A DNA stretch of 64,000 nt from Cladorhizidae sp. MBARI D1340-BT2. Its lineage: Eukaryota > Porifera > Demospongiae > Poecilosclerida > Cladorhizidae. The notes under the pieces were generated by a model, which worked only from the letters and a program-made list of their open reading frames with translations, was not told where the DNA came from and made no database searches. Positions 41,445 to 55,871 of the stretch are shown here, one piece after another. The position numbers were made by a program, and so were the translations under genes. Location: positions 3,874,993 through 3,938,992 of the forward strand of contig JAQNBH010000014.1 in the NCBI GenBank assembly GCA_028752905.1, given 5' to 3'. Within the stretch, counting starts at the first letter, position 1; each line of letters begins with the position of its first letter.

Positions 41445-44400
41445 TAAGAATTAACAGAGCCCATGCACTATTAAGAAGTTTAACAGAGTCCATGCACTAT
41501 TAAGAAGTTTAACAGAAGAGTCCATGCACTATTAAGAAGTTTAACAGAGTCCATGCACCATTAAGAAGTTTAACAGAGTCCATGCACTATTAAGAAGTTT
41601 AACAGAGTCCATGCACTATTAAGAAGTTTAACAGAGTCCATGCACTATTAAGAAGTTTAACAGAGTCCATGCACTATTAAGAAGTTTAACAGAGTCCATG
41701 CACTATTAAGAAGTTTAACAGAGTCCATGCACTATTAAGAAGTTTAACAGAGTCCATGCACTATTAAGAAGTTTAACAGAGTCCATGCACTATTAAGAAG
41801 TTTAACAGAGTCCAGGCACTATTAAGAAGTTTAACAGAGTCCATGCACTATTAAGAAGTTTAACAGAGTCCATGCACTATTAAGAAGTTTAACAGAGTCC
41901 ATGCACTATTAAGAAGTTTAACAGAGTCCATGCACTATTAAGAAGTTTAACAGAGTCCAGGCACTATTAAGAAGTTTAACAGAGTCCATGCACTATTAAG
42001 AAGTTTAACAGAGTCCATGCACTATTAAGAAGTTTAACAGATTCCATGCACTATTAAGAAGTTTAACAGAGTCCATGCACTATTAAGAAGTTTAACAGAG
42101 TCCATGCACTATTAAGAAGTTTAACAGAGTCCATGCACTATTAAGAAGTTTAGCAGAGCCCATGCACTATTAAGAAGTTTAACAGAGTCCATGCACTATT
42201 AAGAAGTTTAACAGAGTCCATGCACTATTAAGAAGTTTAGCAGAGCCCATGCACTATTAAGAAGTTTAATAGAGTCCATGCACTATTAAGAAGTTTAACA
42301 GAGTCCATGCACTATTAAGAAGTTTAACAGAGTCCATGCACTATTAAGAAGTTTAACAGAGTCCATGCACTATTAAGAAGTTTAACAGAGTCCATGCACT
42401 ATTAAGAAGTTTAGCAGAGCCCATGCACTATTAAGAAGTTTAACAGAGTCCATGCACTATTAAGAAGTTTAACAGAGTCCATGCACTATTAAGAAGTTTA
42501 ACAGAGTCCTTGCACTATTAAGAAGTTTAACAGAGTCCATGCACTATTAAGAAGTTTAACAGAGTCCATGCACTATTAAGAAGTTTAACAGAGTTCATGC
42601 ACTATTAAGAAGTTTAACAGAGTCCATGCACTATTAAGAAGTTTAATAGAGTCCATGCACTATTAAGAAGTTTAATAGAGTCCATGCACTATTAAGAAGT
42701 TTAACAGAGTCCATGCACTATTAAGAAGTTTAACAGAGTTCATGCACTATTAAGAAGTTTAACAGAGTCAATGCACTATTAAGAAGTTTAACAGAGTCCA
42801 TGCACTATTAAGAAGTTTAACAGCGTCCATGCACTATTAAGAAGTTTAACAGAGTCCATGCACTATTAAGAAGTTTAACAGAGTCCATGCACTATTAAGA
42901 AGTTTAACAGAGTCCATGCACTATTAAGAAGTTTAACAGAGTCCATGCACTATTAAGAAGTTTAATAGAGTCCATGCACTATTAAGAAGTTTAACAGAGT
43001 CCATGCACTATTAAGAAGTTTAACAGAGTCCATGCACTATTAAGAAGTTTAACAGTCCATGCACTATTAAGAAGTTTAACAGAGCCCATGCACTATTAAG
43101 AAGTTTAACAGAGTCCATGCACTATTAAGAAGTTTAACAGAGTCCATGCACTATTAAGAAGTTTAACAGAGTCCATGCACTATTAAGAAGTTTAACAGAG
43201 TCCATGCACTATTAAGAAGTTTAACAGAGTCCATGCACTATTAAGAAGTTTAACAGAGTCCATGCACTATTAAGAAGTTTAACAGAGTCCATGCACTATT
43301 AAGAAGTTTAACAGAGTCCATGCACTATTAAGAATTAACAGATTCCATGCACTATTAAGAAGTTTAACAGAGTCCATGCACTATTAAGAAGTTTAACAGA
43401 GTCCATGCACTATTAAGAAGTTTAACAGAGTCCATGCACTATTAAGAAGTTTAACAGAGTCCATGCACTATTAAGAAGTTTAACAGAGTCCATGCACTAT
43501 TAAGAAGTTTAACAGAGTCCATGCACTATTAAGAAGTTTAACAGAGTCCATGCACTATTAAGAAGTTTAACAGAGTCCATGCACTATTAAGAAGTTTAAC
43601 AGAGTCCATGCACTATTAAGAAGTTTAACAGAGTCCATGCACTATTAAGAAGTTTAGCAGAGCCCATGCACTATTAAGAAGTTTAACAGAGTCCATGCAC
43701 TATTAAGAAGTTTAACAGAGTCCATGCACTATTAAGAAGTTTAACAGAGTCCTTGCACTATTAAGAAGTTTAACAGAGTCCATGCACTATTAAGAAGTTT
43801 AACAGAGTCCATGCACTATTAAGAAGTTTAACAGAGTCCATGCACTATTAAGAAGTTTAACAGAGTCCATGCACTATTAAGAAGTTTAACAGAGTCCATG
43901 CACTATTAAGAAGTTTAACAGAGTCCATGCACTATTAAGAAGTTTAACAGAGTCCATGCACTATTAAGAAGTTTAACAGAGTCCATGCACTATTAAGAAG
44001 TTTAACAGAGCCCATGCACTATTAAGAAGTTTAACAGAGTCCATGCACTATTAAGAAGTTTAACAGAGTCCATGCACTATTAAGAAGTTTAACAGAGTCC
44101 ATGCACTATTAAGAAGTTTAACAGAGTCCATGTACTATTAAGAAGTTTAACAGAGTCCATGCACTATTAAGAAGTTTAACAGAGTCCATGCACTATTAAG
44201 AAGTTTAACAGAGTCCATGCACTATTAAGAAGTTTAACAGAGTCCATGCACTATTAAGAAGTTTAACAGAGTCCACGCACTATTAAGAAGTTTAACAGAG
44301 TCCATGCACTATTAAGAAGTTTAATAGAGTCCATGCACTATTAAGAAGTTTAACAGAGTCCATGCACTATTAAGAAGTTTAACAGAGTCCATGCACTATT

Positions 44401-47400
44401 AAGAAGTTTAACAGAGTCCATGCACTATTAAGAAGTTTAACAGAGTCCATGCACTATTAAGAAGTTTAACAGAGTCCATGCACTATTAAGAAGTTTAATA
44501 GAGTCCATGTACTATTAAGAAGTTTAACAGAGTCCATGTACTATTAAGAAGTTTAACAGAGTCCATGCACTATTAAGAAGTTTAACAGAGTCCATGCACT
44601 ATTAAGAAGTTTAACAGAGTCCATGCACTATTAAGAAGTTTAACAGAGTCCATGCACTATTAAGAAGTTTAACAGAGTCCATGCACTATTAAGAAGTTTA
44701 ACAGAGTCCATGCACTATTAAGAAGTTTAACAGAGTCCATGCACTATTAAGAAGTTTAACAGAGTCCATGCACTATTAAGAAGTTTAACAGAGTCCATGC
44801 ACTATTAAGAAGTTTAACAGAGTCCATGCACTATTAAGAAGTTTAATAGAGTCCATGCACTATTAAGAAGTTTAACAGAGTCCATGCACTATTAAGAAGT
44901 TTAACAGAGTCCATGCACTATTAAGAAGTTTAACAGAGTCCATGCACTATTAAGAAGTTTAACAGAGTCCATGCACTATTAAGAAGTTTAACAGAGTCCA
45001 TGCACTATTAAGAAGTTTAACAGAGTCCATGCACTATTAAGAAGTTTAATAGAGTCCATGTACTATTAAGAAGTTTAACAGAGTCCATGTACTATTAAGA
45101 AGTTTAACAGAGTCCATGCACTATTAAGAAGTTTAACAGAGTCCATGCACTATTAAGAAGTTTAATAGAGTCCATGTACTATTAAGAAGTTTAACAGAGT
45201 CCAGGCACTATTAAGAAGTTTAACAGAGTCCATGCACTATTAAGAAGTTTAACAGAGTCCATGCACTATTAAGAAGTTTAACAGAGCCCATGCACTATTA
45301 AGAAGTTTAACAGAGTCCATGCACTATTAAGAAGTTTAACAGAGTCCATGCACTATTAAGAAGTTTAACAGAGTCCATGCACTATTAAGAAGTTTAACAG
45401 AGTCCATGCACTATTAAGAAGTTTAACAGAGTCCATGCACTATTAAGAAGTTTAACAGAGTCCATGCACTATTAAGAAGTTTAACAGAGTCCATGCACTA
45501 TTAAGAAGTTTAACAGAGTCCATGCACTATTAAGAAGTTTAACAGAGTCCATGCACTATTAAGAAGTTTAACAGAGTCCATGCACTATTAAGAAGTTTAA
45601 CAGAGTCCATGCACTATTAAGAAGTTTAACAGAGTCCATGCACTATTAAGAAGTTTAACAGAGTCCATGCACTATTAAGAAGTTTAACAGAGTCCATGCA
45701 CTATTAAGAAGTTTAACAGAGTCCATGCACTAATAAGAAGTTTAACAGAGTCCATGCACTATTAAGAAGTTTAACAGAGTCCAGGCACTATTAAGAAGTT
45801 TAACAGAGTCCATGCACTATTAAGAAGTTTAACAGAGTCCATGCACTATTAAGAAGTTTAACAGAGCCCATGCACCATTAAGAAGTTTAACAGCGTCCAT
45901 GCACTATTAAGAAGTTTAATAGAGTCCATGCACTATTAAGAAGTTTAACAGAGTCCATGTACTATTAAGAAGTTTAACAGAGTCCATGTACTATTAAGAA
46001 GTTTAACAGAGTCCAGGCACTATTAAGAAGTTTAACAGAGTCCATGCACTATTAAGAAGTTTAACAGAGTCCATGCACTATTAAGAAGTTTAACAGAGTC
46101 CATGCACTATTAAGAAGTTTAACAGAGTCCATGTACTATTAAGAATTAACAGAGTCCATGCACTATTAAGAAGTTTAACAGAGTCCATGCACTATTAAGA
46201 AGTTTAACAGAGTCCATGCACTATTAAGAAGTTTAACAGAGTCCAGGCACTATTAAGAAGTTTAACAGAGTCCATGCACTATTAAGAAGTTTAACAGAGT
46301 CCATGCACTATTAAGAAGTTTAACAGAGTCCATGCACTATTAAGAAGTTTAACAGAGTCCATGCACTATTAAGAAGTTTAACAGAGTCCATGCACTATTA
46401 AGAAGTTTAACAGAGTCCATGCACTATTAAGAAGTTTAACAGAGTCCATGCACTATTAAGAAGTTTAACAGAGTCCATGCACTATTAAGAAGTTTAACAG
46501 AGTCCATGCACTATTAAGAAGTTTAACAGAGTCCATGCACTATTAAGAAGTTTAACAGAGTCCATGCACTATTAAGAAGTTTAACAAAGTCCATGCACTA
46601 TTAAGAAGTTTAACAGAGTCCATGCACTATTAAGAAGTTTAACAGAGTCCATGCACTATTAAGAAGTTTAGCAGAGCCCATGCACTATTAAGAAGTTTAA
46701 CAGAGTCCATGCACTATTAAGAAGTTTAACAGAGTCCATGCACTATTAAGAAGTTTAACAGAGTCCATGCACTATTAAGAAGTTTAACAGAGTCCATGCA
46801 CTATTAAGAAGTTTAACAGAGTCCATGCACTATTAAGAAGTTTAACAGAGTCCATGCACTATTAAGAAGTTTAACAGAGTCCATGCACTATTAAGAAGTT
46901 TAACAGAGTCCATGCACTATTAAGAAGTTTAACAGAGTCCACGCACTATTAAGAAGTTTAACAGTCCATGCACTATTAAGAAGTTTAACAGAGTCCATGC
47001 ACTATTAAGAAGTTTAACAGAGTCCATGCACTATTAAGAAGTTTAACAGAGTCCATGCACTATTAAGAAGTTTAACAGAGTCCATGCACTATTAAGAAGT
47101 TTAACAGAGTCCATGCACTATTAAGAAGTTTAACAGAGTCCATGTACTATTAAGAAGTTTAACAGAGTCCATGCACTATTAAGAAGTTTAACAGAGTCCA
47201 TGCACTATTAAGAAGTTTAACAGAGTCCATGCACTATTAAGAAGTTTAACAGAGTCCATGCACTATTAAGAAGTTTAACAGAGTCCATGTACTATTAAGA
47301 AGTTTAACAGAGTCCATGCACTATTAAGAAGTTTAACAGAGTCCATGCACTATTAAGAAGTTTAACAGAGTCCATGCACTATTAAGAAGTTTAACAGAGT

Positions 47401-50400
47401 CCATGCACTATTAAGAAGTTTAACAGAGTCCATGCACTATTAAGAAGTTTAACAGAGTCCATGCACTATTAAGAAGTTTAACAGAGTCCATGCACTATTA
47501 AGAAGTTTAACAGAGTTCAGGCACTATTAAGAAGTTTAACAGAGTCCATGCACTATTAAGAAGTTTAACAGAGTTCAGGCACTAATAAGAAGTTTAACAG
47601 AGTCCATGCACTATTAAGAAGTTTAACAGAGTCCATGCACTATTAAGAAGTTTAACAGAGTCCATGCACTATTAAGAAGTTTAACAGAGTCCATGCACTA
47701 TTAAGAAGTTTAACAGAGTCCATGCACTATTAAGAAGTTTAACAGAGTCCATGCACTATTAAGAAGTTTAACAGAGTCCATGCACTATTAAGAAGTTTAA
47801 CAGAGTCCAGGCACTATTAAGAAGTTTAACAGAGTCCAGGCACTATTAAGAAGTTTAACAGAGTCCATGTACTATTAAGAAGTTTAACAGAGTCCATGCA
47901 CTATTAAGAAGTTTAATAGAGTCCATGCACTATTAAGAAGTTTAACAGAGTCCATGCACTATTAAGAAGTTTAACAGAGTCCATGCACTATTAAGAAGTT
48001 TAACAGAGCCCATGCACTATTAAGAAGTTTAACAGAGTCCATGCACTATTAAGAAGTTTAACAGAGTCCATGCACTATTAAGAAGTTTAGCAGAGTTCAT
48101 GCACTATTAAGAAGTTTAACAGAGTCCATGCACTATTAAGAAGTTTAACAGAGTCCATGCACTATTAAGAAGTTTAACAGAGTCCATGCACTATTAAGAA
48201 GTTTAACAGAGTCCATGCATTATTAAGAAGTTTAACAGAGTCCATGCACTATTAAGAAGTTTAACAGCGTCCATGCACTATTAAGAAGTTTAACAGAGTC
48301 CATGCACTATTAAGAAGTTTAACAGAGTCCATGCACTATTAAGAAGTTTAACAGAGTCCATGCACTATTAAGAAGTTTAACAGAGTCCATGCACTATTAA
48401 GAAGTTTAACAGAGTCCATGCACTATTAAGAAGTTTAACAGAGTCCATGCACTATTAAGAAGTTTAACAGAGTCCATGCACTATTAAGAAGTTTAACAGA
48501 GTCCATGCACTATTAAGAAGTTTAACAGAGTCCATGCACTATTAAGAAGTTTAACAGAGTCCATGCACTATTAAGAAGTTTAACAGAGTCCATGCACTAT
48601 TAAGAAGTTTAACAGAGTCCATGCACTATTAAGAAGTTTAACAGAGTCCATGCACTATTAAGAAGTTTAACAGAGTCCATGCACTATTAAGAAGTTTAAC
48701 AGAGTCCATGCACTATTAAGAAGTTTAACAGAGTCAATGCACTAATAAGAAGTTTAACAGAGTCCATGCACTATTAAGAAGTTTAACAGAGTCCATGCAC
48801 TATTAAGAAGTTTAACAGAGTCCATGCACTATTAAGAAGTTTAACAGAGTCCAGGCACTATTAAGAAGTTTAACAGAGTCCATGTACTATTAAGAAGTTT
48901 AACAGAGTCCATGCACTATTAAGAAGTTTAATAGAGTCCATGCACTATTAAGAAGTTTAACAGAGTCCATGCACTATTAAGAAGTTTAACAGAGTCCATG
49001 CACTATTAAGAAGTTTAACAGAGCCCATGCACTATTAAGAAGTTTAACAGAGTCCATGCACTATTAAGAAGTTTAACAGAGTCCATGCACTATTAAGAAG
49101 TTTAACAGAGTTCATGCACTATTAAGAAGTTTAACAGAGTCCATGCACTATTAAGAAGTTTAACAGAGTCCATGCACTATTAAGAAGTTTAACAGAGTCC
49201 ATGCACTATTAAGAAGTTTAACAGAGTCCATGCACTATTAAGAAGTTTAACAGAGTCCATGCACTATTAAGAAGTTTAACAGTCCATGCACTATTAAGAA
49301 GTTTAACAGAGCCCATGCACTATTAAGAAGTTTAACAGAGTCCATGCACTATTAAGAAGTTTAACAGAGTCCATGCACTATTAAGAAGTTTAACAGAGTC
49401 CAGGCACTATTAAGAAGTTTAACAGAGTCCATGCACTATTAAGAAGTTTAACAGAGTCCATGCACTATTAAGAAGTTTAACAGAGTCCATGCACTATTAA
49501 GAAGTTTAACAGAGTCCATGCACTATTAAGAAGTTTAACAGAGTCCATGCACTATTAAGAAGTTTAACAGAGTCCATGCACTATTAAGAAGTTTAACAGA
49601 GTCCATGCACTATTAAGAAGTTTAACAGAGTCCATGCACTATTAAGAAGTTTAACAGAGTCCATGCACTATTAAGAAGTTTAACAGAGTCCATGCACTAT
49701 TAAGAAGTTTAACAGAGTCCATGCACTATTAAGAAGTTTAACAGAGTCCATGCACTATTAAGAAGTTTAACAGAGTCCATGCACTATTAAGAAGTTTAAC
49801 AGAGTCCATGCACTATTAAGAAGTTTAACAGAGTCCATGCACTATTAAGAAGTTTAACAGAGTCCATGCACTATTAAGAAGTTTAACAGAGTCCATGCAC
49901 TATTAAGAAGTTTAACAGAGTCCATGCACTATTAAGAAGTTTAACAGAGTCCATGCACTATTAAGAAGTTTAACAGAGTCCATGCACTATTAAGAAGTTT
50001 AATAGAGTCCATGCACTATTAAGAAGTTTAACAGAGTCCATGCACTATTAAGAAGTTTAACAGAGTCCAGGCACTATTAAGAAGTTTAACAGAGTCCATG
50101 CACTATTAAGAAGTTTAACAGAGTCCATGCACTATTAAGAAGTTTAACAGAGTCCATGCACTATTAAGAAGTTTAACAGAGTCCATGCACTATTAAGAAG
50201 TTTAACAGAGTCCATGCACTATTAAGAAGTTTAACAGAGTCCATGCACTATTAAGAAGTTTAACAGAGTCCATGCACTATTAAGAAGTTTAACAGAGTCC
50301 ATGCACTATTAAGAAGTTTAACAGAGTCCATGCACTATTAAGAAGTTTAATAGAGTCCATGCACTATTAAGAAGTTTAACAGAGTCCATGCACTATTAAG

Positions 50401-53400
50401 AAGTTTAATAGAGTCCATGCACTATTAAGAAGTTTAACAGAGTCCATGCACTATTAAGAAGTTTAGCAGAGCCCATGCACTATTAAGAAGTTTAACAGAG
50501 TCCATGCACTATTAAGAAGTTTAACAGAGTCCAGGCACTATTAAGAAGTTTAACAGAGTCCATGCACTATTAAGAAGTTTAACAGAGTCCATGCACTATT
50601 AAGAAGTTTAACAGAGTCCATGCACTATTAAGAAGTTTAACAGAGTCCATGCACTATTAAGAAGTTTAGCAGAGCCCATGCACTATTAAGAAGTTTAACA
50701 GAGTCCATGCACTATTAAGAAGTTTAACAGAGTCCATGCACTATTAAGAAGTTTAACAGAGTCCATGCACTATTAAGAAGTTTAACAGAGTCCATGCACT
50801 ATTAAGAAGTTTAACAGAGTCCATGCACTATTAAGAAGTTTAACAGAGTCCATGCACTATTAAGAAGTTTAACAGAGTCCATGCACTATTAAGAAGTTTA
50901 ACAGAGTCCATGCACTATTAAGAAGTTTAACAGAGTCCACGCACTATTAAGAAGTTTAACAGTCCATGCACTATTAAGAAGTTTAACAGAGTCCATGCAC
51001 TATTAAGAAGTTTAACAGAGTCCATGCACTATTAAGAAGTTTAACAGAGTCCATGCACTATTAAGAAGTTTAACAGAGTCCATGCACTATTAAGAAGTTT
51101 AACAGAGTCCATGCACTATTAAGAAGTTTAACAGAGTCCATGTACTATTAAGAAGTTTAACAGAGTCCATGCACTATTAAGAAGTTTAACAGAGTCCAAG
51201 AAGTTTAACAGAGTCCATGCACTATTAAGAAGTTTAACAGAGTCCATGCACTATTAAGAATTAACAGAGTCCATGCACTATTAAGAAGTTTAACAGAGTC
51301 CATGCACTATTAAGAAGTTTAACAGAGTCCATGCACTATTAAGAAGTTTAACAGAGTCCATGCACTATTAAGAAGTTTAACAGAGTCCATGCACTATTAA
51401 GAAGTTTAACAGAGTCCATGCACTATTAAGAAGTTTAACAGAGTCCAGGCACTATTAAGAAGTTTAACAGAGTCCATGCACTATTAAGAAGTTTAACAGA
51501 GTCCATGCACTATTAAGAAGTTTAACAGAGTCCATGCACTATTAAGAAGTTTAACAGAGTCCATGCACTATTAAGAAGTTTAGCAGAGCCCATGCACTAT
51601 TAAGAAGTTTAACAGAGTCCATGCACTATTAAGAAGTTTAACAGAGTCCATGCACTATTAAGAAGTTTAACAGAGTCCATGCACTATTAAGAAGTTTAAC
51701 AGAGTCCAGGCACTATTAAGAAGTTTAATAGAGTCCAGGCACTATTAAGAAGTTTAATAGAGTCCATGTACTATTAAGAAGTTTAACAGAGTCCATGCAC
51801 TATTAAGAAGTTTAACAGAGTCCATGTACTATTAAGAAGTTTAACAGAGTCCATGCACTATTAAGAAGTTTAACAGAGTCCATGCACTATTAAGAAGTTT
51901 AACAGAGTCCATGCACTATTAAGAAGTTTAACAGAGTCCATGCACTATTAAGAAGTTTAACAGAGTCCAGGCACTATTAAGAAGTTTAATAGAGTCCATG
52001 CACTATTAAGAAGTTTAATAGAGTCCATGTACTATTAAGAAGTTTAACAGAGTCCATGCACTATTAAGAAGTTTAACAGAGTCCATGTACTATTAAGAAG
52101 TTTAACAGAGTCCATGCACTATTAAGAAGTTTAACAGAGTCCATGCACTATTAAGAAGTTTAACAGAGTCCATGCACTATTAAGAAGTTTAACAGAGTCC
52201 ATGCACTATTAAGAAGTTTAACAGAGTCCATGCACTATTAAGAAGTTTAACAGAGTCCATGCACTATTAAGAAGTTTAACAGAGTCCATGCACTATTAAG
52301 AAGTTTAACAGAGTCCATGCACTATTAAGAAGTTTAACAGAGTCCATGCACTATTAAGAAGTTTAACAGAGTCCATGCACCATTAAGAAGTTTAACAGAG
52401 TCCATGCACTATTAAGAAGTTTAACAGAGTCCATGCACTATTAAGAAGTTTAACAGAGTCCATGCACTATTAAGAAGTTTAACAGAGCCCATGCACTATT
52501 AAGAAGTTTAACAGAGTCCACGCACTATTAAGAAGTTTAACAGAGTCCATGCACTATTAAGAAGTTTAACAGAGTCCATGCACTATTAAGAAGTTTAACA
52601 GAGTCCATGCACTATTAAGAAGTTTAACAGAGTCCATGCACTATTAAGAAGTTTAACAGAGTCCATGCACTATTAAGAAGTTTAACAGAGTCCATGCACT
52701 ATTAAGAAGTTTAACAGAGTCCATGCACTATTAAGAAGTTTAACAGAGTCCATGCACTATTAAGAAGTTTAACAGAGTCCATGCACTATTAAGAAGTTTA
52801 ACAGAGCCCATGCACTATTAAGAAGTTTAACAGAGTCCATGCACTATTAAGAAGTTTAACAGAGTCCATGCACTATTAAGAAGTTTAACAGAGTCCATGC
52901 ACTATTAAGAAGTTTAACAGAGTCCATGCACTATTAAGAAGTTTAACAGAGTCCATGCACTATTAAGAAGTTTAACAGAGTCCATGCACTATTAAGAAGT
53001 TTAACAGAGTCCATGCACTATTAAGAAGTTTAACAGAGTCCATGTACTATTAAGAAGTTTAACAGAGTCCATGCACTATTAAGAAGTTTAACAGAGTCCA
53101 TGCGCACTATTAAGAAGTTTAACAGAGTCCATGCACTATTAAGAAGTTTAACAGAGTCCATGCACTATTAAGAAGTTTAACAGAGTCCATGCACTATTAA
53201 GAAGTTTAACAGAGTCCATGCACTATTAAGAAGTTTAACAGAGTCCATGCACTATTAAGAAGTTTAACAGAGCCCATGCACTATTAAGAAGTTTAACAGA
53301 GTCCATGCACTATTAAGAAGTTTAACAGAGTCCATGCACTATTAAGAAGTTTAACAGAGTCCATGCACTATTAAGAAGTTTAACAGAGTCCATGCACTAT

Positions 53401-55730
53401 TAAGAAGTTTAACAGAGTCCATGCACTATTAAGAAGTTTAACAGAGTCCATGCACTATTAAGAAGTTTAACAGAGTCCATGCACTATTAAGAAGTTTAAC
53501 AGAGTCCATGCACTATTAAGAAGTTTAACAGAGTCCATGCACTATTAAGAAGTTTAACAGAGTCCAGGCACTATTAAGAAGTTTAACAGAGTCCATGCAC
53601 TATTAAGAAGTTTAATAGAGTCCAGGCACTATTAAGAAGTTTAACAGAGTCCATGCACTATTAAGAAGTTTAACAGAGTCCATGCACTATTAAGAAGTTT
53701 AACAGAGTCCATGCACTATTAAGAAGTTTAACAGAGTCCATGCACTATTAAGAAGTTTAACAGAGTCCATGCACTATTAAGAAGTTTAACAGAGTCCATG
53801 CACTATTAAGAAGTTTAACAGAGTCCATGCACTATTAAGAAGTTTAACAGAGTCCATGCACTATTAAGAAGTTTAATAGAGTCCAGGCACTATTAAGAAG
53901 TTTAACAGAGCCCATGCACTATTAAGAAGTTTAACAGAGTCCATGCACTATTAAGAAGTTTAACAGAGTCCATGCACTATTAAGAAGTTTAACAGAGTCC
54001 AGGCACTATTAAGAAGTTTAACAGAGTCCATGCACTATTAAGAAGTTTAACAGAGTCCATGCACTATTAAGAAGTTTAACAGAGTCCATGCACTATTAAG
54101 AAGTTTAACAGAGTCCAGGCACTATTAAGAAGTTTAACAGAGTTCATGCACTATTAAGAAGTTTAACAGAGTCCATGCACTATTAAGAAGTTTAACAGAG
54201 TCCATGCACTATTAAGAAGTTTAACAGAGTCCAGGCACTATTAAGAAGTTTAACAGAGTCCATGCACTATTAAGAAGTTTAGCAGAGCCCATGCACTATT
54301 AAGAAGTTTAACAGAGTCCAGGCACTATTAAGAAGTTTAACAGAGTTCATGCACTATTAAGAAGTTTAACAGAGTCCATGCACTATTAAGAAGTTTAACA
54401 GAGTCCATGCACTATTAAGAAGTTTAACAGAGTCCATGCACTATTAAGAAGTTTAACAGAGTCCATGCACTATTAAGAAGTTTAACAGAGTCCATGCACT
54501 ATTAAGAAGTTTAACAGAGTCCATGCACTATTAAGAAGTTTAACAGAGTCCATGCACTATTAAGAAGTTTAACAGAGTCCATGCACTATTAAGAAGTTTA
54601 ACAGAGTCCATGCACTATTAAGAAGTTTAACAGAGTCCATGCACTATTAAGAAGTTTAACAGAGTCCATGCACTATTAAGAAGTTTAACAGAGTCCATGC
54701 ACTATTAAGAAGTTTAACAGAGTCCATGCACTATTAAGAAGTTTAACAGAGTTCATGCACTATTAAGAAGTTTAACAGAGTCCATGCACTATTAAGAAGT
54801 TTAACAGAGTCCATGCACTATTAAGAAGTTTAACAGAGTCCATGCACTATTAAGAAGTTTAACAGAGTCCATGCACTATTAAGAAGTTTAACAGAGTCCA
54901 TGCACTATTAAGAAGTTTAACAGAGTCCATGCACTATTAAGAAGTTTAATAGAGTCCATGCACTATTAAGAAGTTTAGCAGAGCCCATGCACTATTAAGA
55001 AGTTTAACAGAGTCCATGCACTATTAAGAAGTTTAACAGAGTCCATGTACTATTAAGAAGTTTAACAGAGTCCATGCACTATTAAGAAGTTTAACAGAGT
55101 CCATGCACTATTAAGAAGTTTAACAGAGTCCATGCACTATTAAGAAGTTTAACAAGAGTTCATGCACTATTAAGAAGTTTAACAGAGTCCATGCACTATT
55201 AAGAAGTTTAACAGAGTCCATGCACTATTAAGAAGTTTAACAGAGTCCATGCACTATTAAGAAGTTTAACAGAGTCCATGCACTATTAAGAAGTTTAACA
55301 GAGCCCATGCACTATTAAGAAGTTTAACAGAGTCCAGGCACTATTAAGAAGTTTAACAGAGTCCATGCACTATTAAGAAGTTTAACAGAGTCCATGCACT
55401 ATTAAGAAGTTTAACAGAGTCCATGCACTATTAAGAAGTTTAACAGAGTCCATGCACTATTAAGAAGTTTAACAGAGTCCATGCACTATTAAGAAGTTTA
55501 ACAGAGTCCATGCACTATTAAGAAGTTTAACAGAGTCCAGGCACTATTAAGAAGTTTAACAGAGTCCATGTACTATTAAGAAGTTAACACAGGTCCATGC
55601 ACTATTAAGAAGTTTAACAGAGTCCATGCACTATTAAGAAGTTTAACAGAGTCCATGCACTATTAAGAAGTTTAACAGAGTCCATGCACTATTAAGAAGT
55701 TTAACAGAGTCCACATATATACTATTAAGA
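41445..55730. repeat. 29-bp satellite, about 490 copies (14.3 kb)
   Basis: Unit CATGCACTATTAAGAAGTTT plus AACAGAGTC; spacing is exactly 29 bp over most of the array. Variants recur: CCAGGCAC, TAGCAGAGCCC, AATAGAG, ATGTAC, CCTTGCAC and 2-bp deletions. The unit is not a multiple of three and holds TAA in several frames, so it cannot encode protein. Homogeneity is very high throughout; it degrades only at the first unit (41448) and at the right edge (55580-55730). Confidence 0.98.
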
Positions 55731-55871
55731 AGCACTGGAAGTTTCAAAGGAGATGGAGGAGGATTAGAAATTATATCAAGTGAGGGATTATTTCAAAGGA
55801 GGGAGGGGTCTGTTTGTTTATACAACATTTCTCTCGCTACCTAAACAAGAGTGAATTTTCAGTTATCTGAC

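Noticed and set aside
41445..55730. CRISPR array
   Set aside because: The 29-bp repeats are contiguous with no spacers, and the DNA is eukaryotic; it is a satellite.
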